Shown here in pieces: positions 40,374 to 49,840 of a stretch of 64,000 nucleotides of DNA. Every line of letters begins with the position of its first letter. The first letter of the stretch is position 1. A program made the position numbers and the translations under genes. Below the pieces are notes generated by a model. That model had not been told where the DNA came from. It saw nothing but the letters and a program-made list of their open reading frames with translations, and did not search any database. The stretch comes from Faecalicatena sp. Marseille-Q4148 (GTDB taxonomy: Bacteria; Bacillota; Clostridia; Lachnospirales; Lachnospiraceae), in assembly GCA_018228665.1 (NCBI GenBank), contig CP073692.1:1250039-1314038 (forward strand), written 5' to 3'.

Positions 40374-42260
40374 CTAAATGATTTCATATTCCAGTGTGTC
40401 GAAATTAACAGTAACTGTTGTTCCATTGCTGAATGTTGTTCTCTGCACCTGTGGATTTCCGTCTACCATTTCATGACGTACCATCTCGCATTTTGCTACT
40501 TTTTCGTGTAAGCCTGCTACGACTTTACAGCGCTCAATATCTTCCTCTACACTGAATCTGATATAGTCATCGAAAGAACCGTCAAAGTTCGGATATGCTC
40601 CATCTCTCTTTAAATATGGTGCTCCGCCGTTTAACAGTGCATACAGCATATAGTCTTCTGTTTCACTTAATTTCTCCATCATCCACGGCTCAATCAGACA
40701 GTCATGATATACAAGGTTAAATAACGGAACCGCAATACCATGTCTTGGAGAACCCGGATGTGCCAGCATGAAATCATACGGTGCATAATGGCAGAATACA
40801 AGGCTTGGAATTGCCCAGTCATTTACTTCTTCAGAACTTGGCAGGATTCCCTTAGATAATAAAAATTCGAAGCATGCATTTCTGTAATCATAGCAATCTC
40901 TTCTTGTCATCTTATGCCACGGATGATTACATTCGTCTCCTTCATTACAGGTAAATACATCAAGATATGCGCCGTCCAGTTTGATTCCGGCATCTTCGAT
41001 TGCCTTGAAGTTTCTCTTTACATAAAATGGAGCCTGTGTTGCACATAAGTATGACTGCGGACCGCCTGCCCATCTCTGATGCTCCGGAATTGTTCCGTCT
41101 GTGAGACGGCATGCAAAGTTCTCATCAAAGCTTTCTGCTGATTTGTAATAATCTCTGTACTGATCATGGATACCGAACATATAACCGCATTCATGCATTG
41201 TATCAGCCAGTTCTTTCATATCTTCCCATCCGCCTGCTTCTTTACAAGCCGGTGAATAATCCGGATGATTGTTGTCGTATCCCGGTTCTGCCCATCCGTC
41301 CAGATGAAGATACATTTTTTCCACGCCAAGTTCATGGTAGCGTTTTATTTCTTCTGTGCGGGCTTTGAATGGTGTCAGGTTGTCATTTTTATCAGGAGCT
41401 TCCGGATCAAAGAAGTCAGAGTTTGGCTGAACCTTTGTCTTAATTCCTGTATGTACAAAAGAACATCCGATCAGATCATTAACGGAAGGAGTTTTCGCTG
41501 CTTTTTCTTCCAATGAGCGGAATAAGCCTTTTTCTTTCACGTATGCTCTGTATGCTTTACAAATATCATTATAATCGCAGTCGCTCAGGAATGTATATCT
41601 CATAACGCGGCGATAGTCAATTTTTCCAAGGCTTGGCTCCCAGCGGATGTTCATATGTGTATACGGACCTTCTGCCGGATGTTCTACATCATATCCTGCA
41701 TTCCACGGTGTCACTGCAACTGCCAGATACCCTTCGCGGTCTTTGACCTGTCCGAACCACGGCATATAAGCTCCTGCTGTTCCGAGGAAACCATCAAAAG
41801 ATGTATTCATTGTCTCTACTTCCCATGTATTCGGGATCAGAATTCCCTGCTCCCAGTTAAGAAGTGTATACCAGCTGTCTTTCTTTTCTTCAAATGCCAT
41901 TTTTCCCGGCCAGTAGATTGCCTTTACGTCAAATCCATCTTCGCAAAGCGGCACAAATTCAAAATACACATGACCTGTCACAGCTTCCACCCATACGATC
42001 GTCTCGAAAGCAAAATCTACTTTCTTTCCTTCTGCCTCAAATCCTTCGTAATGGCTGATAAATCCTTCTCCAATTCCAGTCTTCCACTCTTTATGAGAGA
42101 TAACTGCTGCATCTTTGAAATATACGGTTCCCTGTGCAGTTTCAATATGTGGTTCATAATCGCTGCACCAGTCCCAACATGTATCTGCTTTTTTGATCGA
42201 TACATGAAGCGTCTGCTCATCCAGTCCAAGTGTGATGCCATTGCTAATCACTGTTTTCAT
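40374..42260 (-). CDS. Cytoplasmic glycoside hydrolase, probably GH129-type alpha-N-acetylgalactosaminidase
   Basis: 628 residues with no signal peptide. A beta-sandwich N-terminal part (residues 1-250), a TIM-barrel centre (GVEKMYLHLDGWAEPGYDNN, GYMFGIHDQYRDYY, KLDGAYLDVFTCNEGDECNH) and a C-terminal beta domain. Asp434 in AYLDVF and Glu477/Glu478 in PSSEEVNDW fall where I recall the nucleophile and acid/base of the bifidobacterial GH129 enzyme NagBb, which is also about 630 residues. GH101 and DUF5696 proteins are related alternatives. It would release GalNAc from imported mucin-type glycans. It is divergent from an AraC regulator and upstream of sugar ABC operon 2. Confidence 0.6.
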   Translation of the reverse strand: MKTVISNGITLGLDEQTLHVSIKKADTCWDWCSDYEPHIETAQGTVYFKDAAVISHKEWKTGIGEGFISHYEGFEAEGKKVDFAFETIVWVEAVTGHVYFEFVPLCEDGFDVKAIYWPGKMAFEEKKDSWYTLLNWEQGILIPNTWEVETMNTSFDGFLGTAGAYMPWFGQVKDREGYLAVAVTPWNAGYDVEHPAEGPYTHMNIRWEPSLGKIDYRRVMRYTFLSDCDYNDICKAYRAYVKEKGLFRSLEEKAAKTPSVNDLIGCSFVHTGIKTKVQPNSDFFDPEAPDKNDNLTPFKARTEEIKRYHELGVEKMYLHLDGWAEPGYDNNHPDYSPACKEAGGWEDMKELADTMHECGYMFGIHDQYRDYYKSAESFDENFACRLTDGTIPEHQRWAGGPQSYLCATQAPFYVKRNFKAIEDAGIKLDGAYLDVFTCNEGDECNHPWHKMTRRDCYDYRNACFEFLLSKGILPSSEEVNDWAIPSLVFCHYAPYDFMLAHPGSPRHGIAVPLFNLVYHDCLIEPWMMEKLSETEDYMLYALLNGGAPYLKRDGAYPNFDGSFDDYIRFSVEEDIERCKVVAGLHEKVAKCEMVRHEMVDGNPQVQRTTFSNGTTVTVNFDTLEYEII

Positions 42261-42371
42261 TTTCCTTCCTCCATTTCCGGCAAATTAGCTAACTTTCAGC
42301 AAAATTCTGCCTTATTTATATACATTATAGCTTTTTTGATACAGTTTTGCTTGCCATATCATCTATCCTTC

Positions 42372-42400
42372 TTGTCCAATTGTCTATTTTCTGCTAAAAT
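42372..42400 (+). promoter_or_regulatory. Promoter of the AraC-type regulator
   Basis: TTGTCC (42372-42377) and TAAAAT (42395-42400) are spaced by 17 bases. The predicted start is near 42407, 79 bases ahead of the ATG. A TATAAT box for the divergent hydrolase gene lies at about 42326 on the minus strand, with a poor -35, which suits activation by the regulator. Confidence 0.55.
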
Positions 42401-42485
42401 GATTCCGAGTAAATAATTGATTTTGACGGGAATCACTCCCTCTTGTATAAATGATCCAGGCGATTCCAGAAAGGAGCATTTGTTT

Positions 42486-43442
42486 ATGACTTATGTAAAA
42501 ACTGTACTCAAAAAAGAAATCGTTATTGATTCCATTATTACAATCCACTATTTTGAATATTCCAAAGATTTTTCTTTTTCCGGTGAAGCACATAACTTTT
42601 GGGAATTCTTATATGTGGATGCCGGAACAGTAGATGTGCGCTCTGAGAATAAATTGTACACGCTTCACGCAGGAGACATTATTTTCCATCAGCCGAACTG
42701 CTTCCATGCAATGCGTTCTTCCGGTCTGAAACATTCGCTGAACCTGGTTGCAATTTCCTTCTCTACGCAATCTCCGGCAATGTTGGATTTCTCCGATAAA
42801 TGCTTTACTCTGAATATGGAGGAGCGTTCTTTGATTTCCCAGATCATTGCTACGGCGCGTGAGACCTTCTCGACACCGTTAAATATTCCGTCAGTGGAAC
42901 AGGTTTTGATTTCCGAAGATGCTTCCTTTGGTTCAGAGCAGCTCATTTTGCTTTTTCTTGAACTTTTTCTTCTGACTGCAAAGCGCTGCCACCTCTGTGA
43001 TAATGGTGTTATGATCACGCATCAAAAGATTGATACTCCCATCAGTTCTCTGACGAAAAATAATCGCCTGGATAACATTGTTCACTATATGGAGGAACAC
43101 CTTTATGAACCATTGAAGATCCAGACACTCTGTGACGAGTTTTCTCTAAGCCGTTCTGCTCTCCATGCACTGTTTCAGGACGAAAAGCATTGTGGTCCCA
43201 TTGAATTTTTTAACAGTATGAAAATAGAGCGTGCCAAAGAACTGATCCGGGACGGTTCCATGAATTTTACAGAAATCGCCCACTTTCTTTCTTACAGCTC
43301 GCTCCAGTATTTTTCAAAACAATTTAAAAAGGCGACCTCTATGTCGCCCCTTGAATATGCTTCCTCGATACGTCTTATCACAAACCGGGTATCCAATCCT
43401 TCTCTTCGGATTGACCGCCCATTAAAAACGCCGGAGAATTAA
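42486..43442 (+). CDS. AraC-family transcriptional regulator with a cupin sensor domain
   Basis: 318 residues. N-terminal cupin sensor (NFWEFLYVDAGTVDVRSENK, LHAGDIIFHQPNCFHAM) and two C-terminal HTH motifs (YEPLKIQTLCDEFSLSRSAL and MNFTEIAHFLSYSSLQYFSK), ending MSPLEYAS as is usual. It is divergent from the hydrolase gene and likely activates it, and perhaps the adjacent transport operon, in response to a sugar. ATG 42486 follows GAAAGGAG; the frame's earlier start at 42417 lacks an RBS. Confidence 0.88.
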   Translation: MTYVKTVLKKEIVIDSIITIHYFEYSKDFSFSGEAHNFWEFLYVDAGTVDVRSENKLYTLHAGDIIFHQPNCFHAMRSSGLKHSLNLVAISFSTQSPAMLDFSDKCFTLNMEERSLISQIIATARETFSTPLNIPSVEQVLISEDASFGSEQLILLFLELFLLTAKRCHLCDNGVMITHQKIDTPISSLTKNNRLDNIVHYMEEHLYEPLKIQTLCDEFSLSRSALHALFQDEKHCGPIEFFNSMKIERAKELIRDGSMNFTEIAHFLSYSSLQYFSKQFKKATSMSPLEYASSIRLITNRVSNPSLRIDRPLKTPEN

Positions 43443-43455
43443 ACGCATCTCCGGC
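43430..43455. terminator. Bidirectional terminator between araC and trkH
   Basis: GCCGGAG (43430-43436) and CTCCGGC (43449-43455) form a perfect stem. On the minus strand GTTTTTAA follows. The AraC stop codon lies inside the loop. Confidence 0.65.
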
Positions 43456-43468
43456 ATTTGCATCTTTA

Positions 43469-44914
43469 TTAAAATTTCTTTCTCCATACGGATGGCGCCA
43501 TCAACATCAAAAATGGGAATAACTCCAGTCTTCCTGCCAGCATATCAAAACAAAATACTAACTTTGACAACACAGAAAAAGAAGAAAAGTTCTCTACCGG
43601 TCCAACACCTGCAATTCCGGGTCCGGTATTATTCAGTGTCGTCAAAACAGAACTGAATGTCGTAGCAAAATCAAAATTATTTAATGATACGATCAGAATT
43701 GATACAACCATGATCAAAAAGTAAATAACTGTATATCCGATAACTCCATTCACAGTCTCGTCCTGAAGACGTTTTTTATTCAATGTGATAATCGATACAC
43801 TCTTTGGATGGATTAATTTCTTAATTTCTCTCTTAGCGTGTTTCATAAGAATCAGGATACGGGATACTTTCATACCGCCTCCGGTAGAACCGGCACAGGC
43901 TCCTATCATAATGAGAAGCAATAAAATTGCTTTTGAAAATTCCGGCCACTGATTGAAATCTGCTGTAATAAAACCGGTTGTTGTAATGATAGATGAAACC
44001 TGGAACGAAGCGTAGCGGAACGCTTTCAGAAATCCTCCATAATAATTGCTGATATTAATTGTAATCATCACGATTGCTGCCAAAATGATCCCAAAATATG
44101 CTTTTACTTCTTCGTTTTCCCAGATATTTCTAAAACGCTTCAAAATCAACAGGAAATACATATTAAAATTGATTCCGAACAGAATCATAAATACCGTAAT
44201 TACCCCGTCAATATATGCGCTGTCATAATATGCAATACTTGCATTTCTGTTTGAGAATCCTCCGGTACCGGCCGTACTAAACGCATGCAAAATACTGTCA
44301 TACAGATTCATTCCGCCAAATAAAAGGAAAATTACTTCCGCAAAAGTAAGAACAAAATACATTGCATACAAAATCTGAGCTGTTGTTCTCGCCTTCGGCA
44401 CAAGCTTTTCAATTTCCGGCCCCGGCATCTCTGCTTTCATCAAGTGCATCGAACGATCATTTTCCAGCGATGTAATTACCATAACGAAAACAAGCACTCC
44501 CATACCGCCGATCCAATGTGTCAGCGATCTCCAGAAAGCCATTCCCTTCGGCAATGCTTCAATATCTGTCAGAATCGTGGAGCCTGTTGTCGTAAATCCG
44601 GATACCGTCTCAAAAAATGCATCGATAAACTGAGGGATCGCACCTGATGTATAAAATGGTATTGCGCCGATCAGTGACCACAGAAGCCATGATAATGCAA
44701 CGATCACAAGTCCGTCTCTTCCGTATAGTTTTGTATTCTTTGGTTTCTTTCTTCCAAACAGAATATGTACCAGAATCAAAATTACTCCCGGAATGACAAA
44801 ATGCATATAACTGTCTTCCCGATAGATCAACGCTACAATCGCCGGGAGAAACATTACAACGCCTTCAATCCCCAGAATCTTTCCGAGCATATAAACTGTC
44901 ATTTTATGATTCAT
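43469..44914 (-). CDS. trkH: Potassium uptake protein TrkH
   Basis: 481 residues with about ten membrane segments and the four pore loops of the TrkH/KtrB superfamily: TVSGFTTTGSTIL, AFSTAGTGGFSNRNA, SSIITTTGFITADF and LTTLNNTGPGIAG, each with the filter-like T/S-x-G pattern. It carries K+ across the membrane, gated by TrkA. ATG 44912-44914 follows GAGAGCAGGGGGAC. It overlaps the end of trkA by 11 bases, indicating coupled synthesis. Confidence 0.92.
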   Translation of the reverse strand: MNHKMTVYMLGKILGIEGVVMFLPAIVALIYREDSYMHFVIPGVILILVHILFGRKKPKNTKLYGRDGLVIVALSWLLWSLIGAIPFYTSGAIPQFIDAFFETVSGFTTTGSTILTDIEALPKGMAFWRSLTHWIGGMGVLVFVMVITSLENDRSMHLMKAEMPGPEIEKLVPKARTTAQILYAMYFVLTFAEVIFLLFGGMNLYDSILHAFSTAGTGGFSNRNASIAYYDSAYIDGVITVFMILFGINFNMYFLLILKRFRNIWENEEVKAYFGIILAAIVMITINISNYYGGFLKAFRYASFQVSSIITTTGFITADFNQWPEFSKAILLLLIMIGACAGSTGGGMKVSRILILMKHAKREIKKLIHPKSVSIITLNKKRLQDETVNGVIGYTVIYFLIMVVSILIVSLNNFDFATTFSSVLTTLNNTGPGIAGVGPVENFSSFSVLSKLVFCFDMLAGRLELFPFLMLMAPSVWRKKF

Positions 44915-46283
44915 AAGTCCCCCTGCTCTCAAAGATATCTCTGATGTCCTGTATTTTTTTATTTTTCGTCACAATAATTACGCTGTCTTTCGGCATAAGT
45001 ACATCATTTCCTCCCGGAATGATAATTCTACGATCCCGGACAATCGTGGCGATCAGATTATTTGGTTTCATATTCAAGTCTTTCAATGGAATATTGGTAT
45101 ATTCTGTTTCCTGCTTTACGATAAATTCCAACGCCTCTACTTTGCCGCCTACCAAATAATATAATGTTTCAATATTAGCGCTCTTAATAGAATTGTGACG
45201 CGCACGCACATATGCCATAATCACATCTGCTGTGGAAGATTTTACAGAAACAATTGAGTCAATTCCCATATCTTCCACCATATTGGCGCGGCTGTCCTCA
45301 TTTACTTTTGCCACAATCTTTTTCACTCCCTGCTGCTTTGCAAACAGAGCCATAATAATATTCTCTTCATCAATCCCTGTCAAAGCCACAAGTGCATCGG
45401 CAGATTCCAGTCCTTCTTCGATTAGAAGCTCATGATCTCCTGCATTTCCGCAAATGATCGTTGCATCTGAGAGCTGTTCGCAGAGACGCTCACATTTCTC
45501 CATATCTTTTTCAATAATCTTCACATGCATTCCAAGCACGCAAAGCTGTTTTGCAAGGTAATAACTGATCCGGCCGCCGCCGCAGATAATAATATTTTTA
45601 GTTTTTGCTTTTCGATTGCCCAATGCTTTGAAGAAATCTTCAATCTCCTTATGGGATGCGGCAATATTCAGTTTATCGCCTGACCGAACAACAAAATCTC
45701 CGTCCGGAATAAACACTTCTTTTCCTCTTTGCACCGCACAGACAAGCACTTTAATCTGATATTTCTGGTAGATCTCTTTTAATGACATACCAACAATCGG
45801 ATTCTGTTCGTTCAGGATAAATTCTACAAGTTCTACACGGCCTTTTGCAAAAGTCTCTACTTTTGTTGCTGCCGGAAAAATCAACACACGGCTGATTTCA
45901 TTTGCCACTGTCAGCTCCGGATTTACTGTCATACTTAAATGCAGATCTTCTTTTAAAAGATCAATCTGCTTAAAGTAAATCGGATTACGCACACGCGCAA
46001 TCGTATGCTTCGCTCCAAGCCTTCTTGCAATCAGGCAGCTCAACATATTTAATTCATCTGTTGAAGTACATGCAATAACAAGATCTGAGTGCTGCACATC
46101 TGCTTCCTTCTGTGTCTCTACATCTACTCCATCTCCTGTCAGACACAGCACATCCAAAGAGTTGACCGATTCCTGTAACCGTCCCTGGTTATGATCAATC
46201 ATAACAACATCATAGTTTTCTTCTGATAACTGCTTCGCCAGCTTATGACCGACTTTACCGTCACCAATAATTACGATCTTCAT
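44904..46283 (-). CDS. trkA: Trk system peripheral NAD-binding subunit TrkA
   Basis: 459 residues with two RCK modules: first Rossmann MKIVIIGDGKVGHKLAKQLS (GxGxxG) and TrkA-C region, second NIIICGGGRISYYLAKQLCV and its own TrkA-C. It binds NAD(H)/ATP and controls TrkH. The start M at 46281-46283 has GAGGG at about nine bases; the open frame starts further up at 46331 without an RBS. Transcription probably starts at the promoter 46338-46365. Confidence 0.92.
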   Translation of the reverse strand: MKIVIIGDGKVGHKLAKQLSEENYDVVMIDHNQGRLQESVNSLDVLCLTGDGVDVETQKEADVQHSDLVIACTSTDELNMLSCLIARRLGAKHTIARVRNPIYFKQIDLLKEDLHLSMTVNPELTVANEISRVLIFPAATKVETFAKGRVELVEFILNEQNPIVGMSLKEIYQKYQIKVLVCAVQRGKEVFIPDGDFVVRSGDKLNIAASHKEIEDFFKALGNRKAKTKNIIICGGGRISYYLAKQLCVLGMHVKIIEKDMEKCERLCEQLSDATIICGNAGDHELLIEEGLESADALVALTGIDEENIIMALFAKQQGVKKIVAKVNEDSRANMVEDMGIDSIVSVKSSTADVIMAYVRARHNSIKSANIETLYYLVGGKVEALEFIVKQETEYTNIPLKDLNMKPNNLIATIVRDRRIIIPGGNDVLMPKDSVIIVTKNKKIQDIRDIFESRGTYES

Positions 46284-46337
46284 TTTCATTACCCTCGTTT
46301 TTACACATTCTTTTCTTTTAGTAGTACGCAATTACAC

Positions 46338-46365
46338 AGTATACGCCATTTTTCCCAAATGTAAA
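46338..46365 (-). promoter_or_regulatory. Promoter of trkA-trkH
   Basis: On the minus strand TTTACA (46360-46365) and TATACT (46338-46343) are spaced by 16 bases, with the predicted start near 46331, about 50 bases before trkA. Confidence 0.6.
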
Positions 46366-46374
46366 GACTCTTCT

Positions 46375-46418
46375 GAAAAAAAGGACACCGAAAATATCAG
46401 AAATACCTCCGGTGTCCT
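46375..46418 (-). terminator. Terminator of the M18 aminopeptidase gene
   Basis: AGGACACCG and CGGTGTCCT (46410-46418 with 46382-46390) make a nine-base-pair stem, followed on the minus strand by seven Ts. It begins 15 bases after the aminopeptidase stop. Confidence 0.85.
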
Positions 46419-46432
46419 CTTCTAAAGGCTAA

Positions 46433-47827
46433 TTAGTTTTCAAACGCATCGTCAAGGAATGCTCTGTATCCCTTCACTGCCTCGTAAATATCTGCTTTGC
46501 TTGCAACTTCATGCGGTGCATGCATACATAATACTGCGATACCACTGTCAATAACATCCATTCCGTAAACAGCCATAATGTAAGCGATTGTTCCACCGCC
46601 TCCTACGTCAACTGCACCAAGTTCTGCTGTCTGGTAAGAAACATTGTTGTCTTCCATAATTCTTCTGATCTCTGCAACATATTCTGCATTTGCATCACTT
46701 GTTCCGCCTTTTCCGCGGCTTCCTGTGTATTTGTTAAATACAAGTCCTCTTGAGAAGTAAGCTGCGTTCTTCTTCTCAAAACAAGATGCAAACATCGGAT
46801 CAAGACATGCACTTACGTCAGAAGAAAGCATCTTAGAATTAGCTAATGCACGGCGAAGCTTCAGATCTCCTTCTTCTCCGAGAACTGCCATTAATTCTGC
46901 AACTGTGTTCTCAAAGAAACGGGATGTCATACCGCTTGCTCCAACACTTCCGATTTCTTCTTTGTCAACAAGGATACAGCAGGATGTTCTCTTCACATTG
47001 CCGTTTCCGCCTTTTAACAGCGCAAATAAAGATGTGAATGCACAGATTCTGTCATCATGTCCGTATCCGATTACCATACTTCTGTCAAGACCGCAGTCTC
47101 TTGCTTTTCCGGCAGGAACAATTTCTAACTCAGCAGATACGAAATCATCTTCTTCTACATTGTAGCGTTCTGCAAGAATCTTCAATACATTTGCTTTGAT
47201 CGCATCTTTTTCTTCGCCTTCTAACGGAATATTACCGATCATCAGGTCAAGCTTCTCGCCATTGATCACTTCGCTCGCTTTCTTGCCCATCTGCTCTCCT
47301 GCAAGATGTACAAGGATATCTGTAATAACAAATACCGGATCATCTTCCTTCTCGCCGATCACAACGTCAACTTTTGTTCCGTCTTTCTTGATCATAACTC
47401 CGTGTAATGCCAGCGGAAGTGTCAGCCACTGATATTTCTTAATTCCGCCATAGTAATGTGTATCAAGATAAGCAAAACCTTCTTCTTCGAATACCGGCTG
47501 CTGTTTGATATCAATACGAGGAGAGTCAACGTGAGCTCCTAAAATGTTCATACCTTTTTCCATCGGCTCTGTTCCGATCTCAAACATCAGAAGTTCTTTC
47601 TCGTTATAAGCTGCATATACTTTATCTCCGGCTTTTAATGTCTCTCCGGCTTTGATTACGTCATTCAAATTCTTATATCCGGCTTTCTCTGCCATCTCGA
47701 TAGAAATACGAACACATTCTCTTTCTGTCTTTCCGGCATCCAGACATTCTTTGTAAAGTTCATTCACTTTGTTTAATTTTTCCAGTTCTTCCGCACTGTA
47801 TGAGTTCCAGATGTTCTCTTTGTTCAT
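46433..47827 (-). CDS. M18 family aminopeptidase
   Basis: 464 residues. Zinc ligands and catalytic residues appear in M18 order: AHVDSPRIDIKQ, GYGHDDRICAF (Asp ligand), VDKEEIGSVGASG (catalytic Glu pair), SSDVSACLDP and the C-terminal MHAPHEVASKAD. Forms large cytoplasmic shells that remove N-terminal residues, often acidic ones. It is monocistronic, with its own promoter (about 47875-47902) and terminator. Confidence 0.92.
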   Translation of the reverse strand: MNKENIWNSYSAEELEKLNKVNELYKECLDAGKTERECVRISIEMAEKAGYKNLNDVIKAGETLKAGDKVYAAYNEKELLMFEIGTEPMEKGMNILGAHVDSPRIDIKQQPVFEEEGFAYLDTHYYGGIKKYQWLTLPLALHGVMIKKDGTKVDVVIGEKEDDPVFVITDILVHLAGEQMGKKASEVINGEKLDLMIGNIPLEGEEKDAIKANVLKILAERYNVEEDDFVSAELEIVPAGKARDCGLDRSMVIGYGHDDRICAFTSLFALLKGGNGNVKRTSCCILVDKEEIGSVGASGMTSRFFENTVAELMAVLGEEGDLKLRRALANSKMLSSDVSACLDPMFASCFEKKNAAYFSRGLVFNKYTGSRGKGGTSDANAEYVAEIRRIMEDNNVSYQTAELGAVDVGGGGTIAYIMAVYGMDVIDSGIAVLCMHAPHEVASKADIYEAVKGYRAFLDDAFEN

Positions 47828-47874
47828 AACTGTTTGTGCCTCCTTTATACTTTTCAGAATGATTCAATACTCTC

Positions 47875-47902
47875 ATTATATACTTTTTACAAAATATGTC
47901 TT
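47875..47902 (-). promoter_or_regulatory. Probable promoter of the M18 aminopeptidase gene
   Basis: TATAAT (47875-47880, minus strand) with AAGACA (47897-47902) as a four-of-six -35 at 16 bases. It is 48 bases upstream of the ATG. Confidence 0.45.
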
Positions 47903-47974
47903 TATACTATTGTCCAAATTTATTACTTTATTATACACAATCGTGCAAATCACGGACAATAATGCAAATCTTTT

Positions 47975-49840
47975 TTATACATAATACTGTGCCTGTGCAT
48001 TCCAGAGGTCGGCATATTCCCCCACAGTCTCCACCAACTCTTCATGTCGTCCTTTTTGTACGACAGCTCCCTGATGAAACACCATAATCTCATCACAAAA
48101 TCTGCAGGAGGATAGTCTGTGGGAGATGTAAATTGCCGTTTTATCTCCTACAATATCATTGAATTTTGCATAGATTTCTGCTTCTGCAATTGGATCCAGT
48201 GCTGCCGTAGGTTCATCCAAAATAATAAATGCCGCATCTCTATAAAGCGCTCTTGCAATGGCAATCTTCTGTGCTTCCCCACCGGAAATCTCTATGCCGC
48301 TCTTGTCAAATTTATTATAAAGCCACGTATCAAGTCCTCTTGGCATTTTGTCAAGCCGTTCACCAAATCCTGCCTCTTTAAGCATCCGTTCCACTTTTTC
48401 CCGGTCATACTCTCTCGCCACTGCAACATTCTCCCCAAGAGGAAATGCAAAAAGAGAAAAGTCCTGAAAAACAACAGAAAAAATTGACATATATTCTTGA
48501 TAATTATATTTACGGATATCAATTCCATTCAATAAAATAACTCCTTCTGTCGGATCATACAGCCGACAAAGTAATTTAATAAATGTTGTTTTCCCACTTC
48601 CGTTTTGTCCAACAACTGCCATCTTATTTCCAATCTTAAACTTCACATTCACATGGTGCAATGCCCACGCTTCGCTGCCCGGATATTTAAAAGATACATC
48701 TCGGAATTCTACTTCATATTTTCCATCTGTTCGTTTCTCAACAGTGAGAGATCCCTGATACATCCGATTTGGAATATCGAGAAATTCAATTGACTTCTTC
48801 ACAAAAACAGCATTCACCCGGATTTTTCCAACCGTTGCAAATAAAGCTGACACCGCTGCTGCCATCATCGTCAGAGCCCCCACATACTGGGACGACTCGC
48901 CTATGCCAAATGCCCCTGCCCATGCTTTCACAACAACAAAGAGATAGATACCTCCCATCAAGAGATAGGTGAGCGATTGTCCAACCGCATACAACAGTCC
49001 GTACTTTCCTTTCATCACAGATGCGATCGGACCATCCGGCAAAAAACTGTCATCACTTTTTATTGCTTCGAGTCCGATTTTGTTCTGGCCATACAATCTG
49101 ATATCCATCGCATTTTTCTTATCAAGAAAATATTCTCCCCAAAAATTAAATAACCGGTTTCCGAATGTTGCCTCTTCTGAACACTGTGCCCACTTCTCAT
49201 CCACTTTTGTCTCAAGTATCGGTCCAAGCACCGCAACGATCAGAAAACTTCCAATCACAAGTACCGTCGTAAGCGGGTGATTCAAAATCGTCAGATTTCC
49301 TGCCGAAGCCGGAACTTCACAGAGAAACAACGTGACCGTCAGCGTAACCGCACCCAAAATCTTCACGATTTCCCCTACAAATTCCTGCATATAATCAGGT
49401 ATTACAACCAATCCCATACCGCTCCAGTTTTGAACCTGCTGAATCTGGGACAGTTTTTTGTGGGTACTTGTGTCATCCAGTACAGAAAAATCCATCTGCA
49501 GCATTTTATTAGCATAAATATCATTGGTACCCAACCATTCTCCTGCCCGCTTACACTCTTTCCATCTATCTGCTGCCGCCTTCAAAAGAGCAAGCACTGC
49601 ATTGACAAAGATTGTAATAAATGCAAGCTTCATAAGTATTTCTTTCTCTCTGCTGCCGGACAGTTCGGAAAGAATCCGCGCAGACAGATAAATATTTGCA
49701 TATGGAAATAACGCGCCGGCTGCTGCCGAGCAAAAGGTCGCAATGAGTATTGCCGGATCATACTCCCACCAGATTTTTATGCCTTTTATCGTATAACAAA
49801 ACGCCTCTTTCAGTGACATCTTATTCACATCCTTCTTCAT
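47975..49840 (-). CDS. ABC exporter half-transporter, membrane plus ATPase (second of a pair)
   Basis: 621 residues. Residues about 20-330 hold six membrane helices; the ATPase has Walker A MAVVGQNGSGKTTFIKLLCR, Q-loop SVVFQDFSLFAF, signature ISGGEAQKIAIARAL, Walker B AFIILDEPTAALDP and H-loop ISHRLSS. The start MKKDVNKMS at 49838-49840 has AAGGAGG at seven bases and overlaps the partner gene by 20 bases, so they form a heterodimer of the multidrug/peptide exporter type. Regulation by the LytTR system upstream is likely. The substrate is unknown. Confidence 0.9.
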   Translation of the reverse strand: MKKDVNKMSLKEAFCYTIKGIKIWWEYDPAILIATFCSAAAGALFPYANIYLSARILSELSGSREKEILMKLAFITIFVNAVLALLKAAADRWKECKRAGEWLGTNDIYANKMLQMDFSVLDDTSTHKKLSQIQQVQNWSGMGLVVIPDYMQEFVGEIVKILGAVTLTVTLFLCEVPASAGNLTILNHPLTTVLVIGSFLIVAVLGPILETKVDEKWAQCSEEATFGNRLFNFWGEYFLDKKNAMDIRLYGQNKIGLEAIKSDDSFLPDGPIASVMKGKYGLLYAVGQSLTYLLMGGIYLFVVVKAWAGAFGIGESSQYVGALTMMAAAVSALFATVGKIRVNAVFVKKSIEFLDIPNRMYQGSLTVEKRTDGKYEVEFRDVSFKYPGSEAWALHHVNVKFKIGNKMAVVGQNGSGKTTFIKLLCRLYDPTEGVILLNGIDIRKYNYQEYMSIFSVVFQDFSLFAFPLGENVAVAREYDREKVERMLKEAGFGERLDKMPRGLDTWLYNKFDKSGIEISGGEAQKIAIARALYRDAAFIILDEPTAALDPIAEAEIYAKFNDIVGDKTAIYISHRLSSCRFCDEIMVFHQGAVVQKGRHEELVETVGEYADLWNAQAQYYV

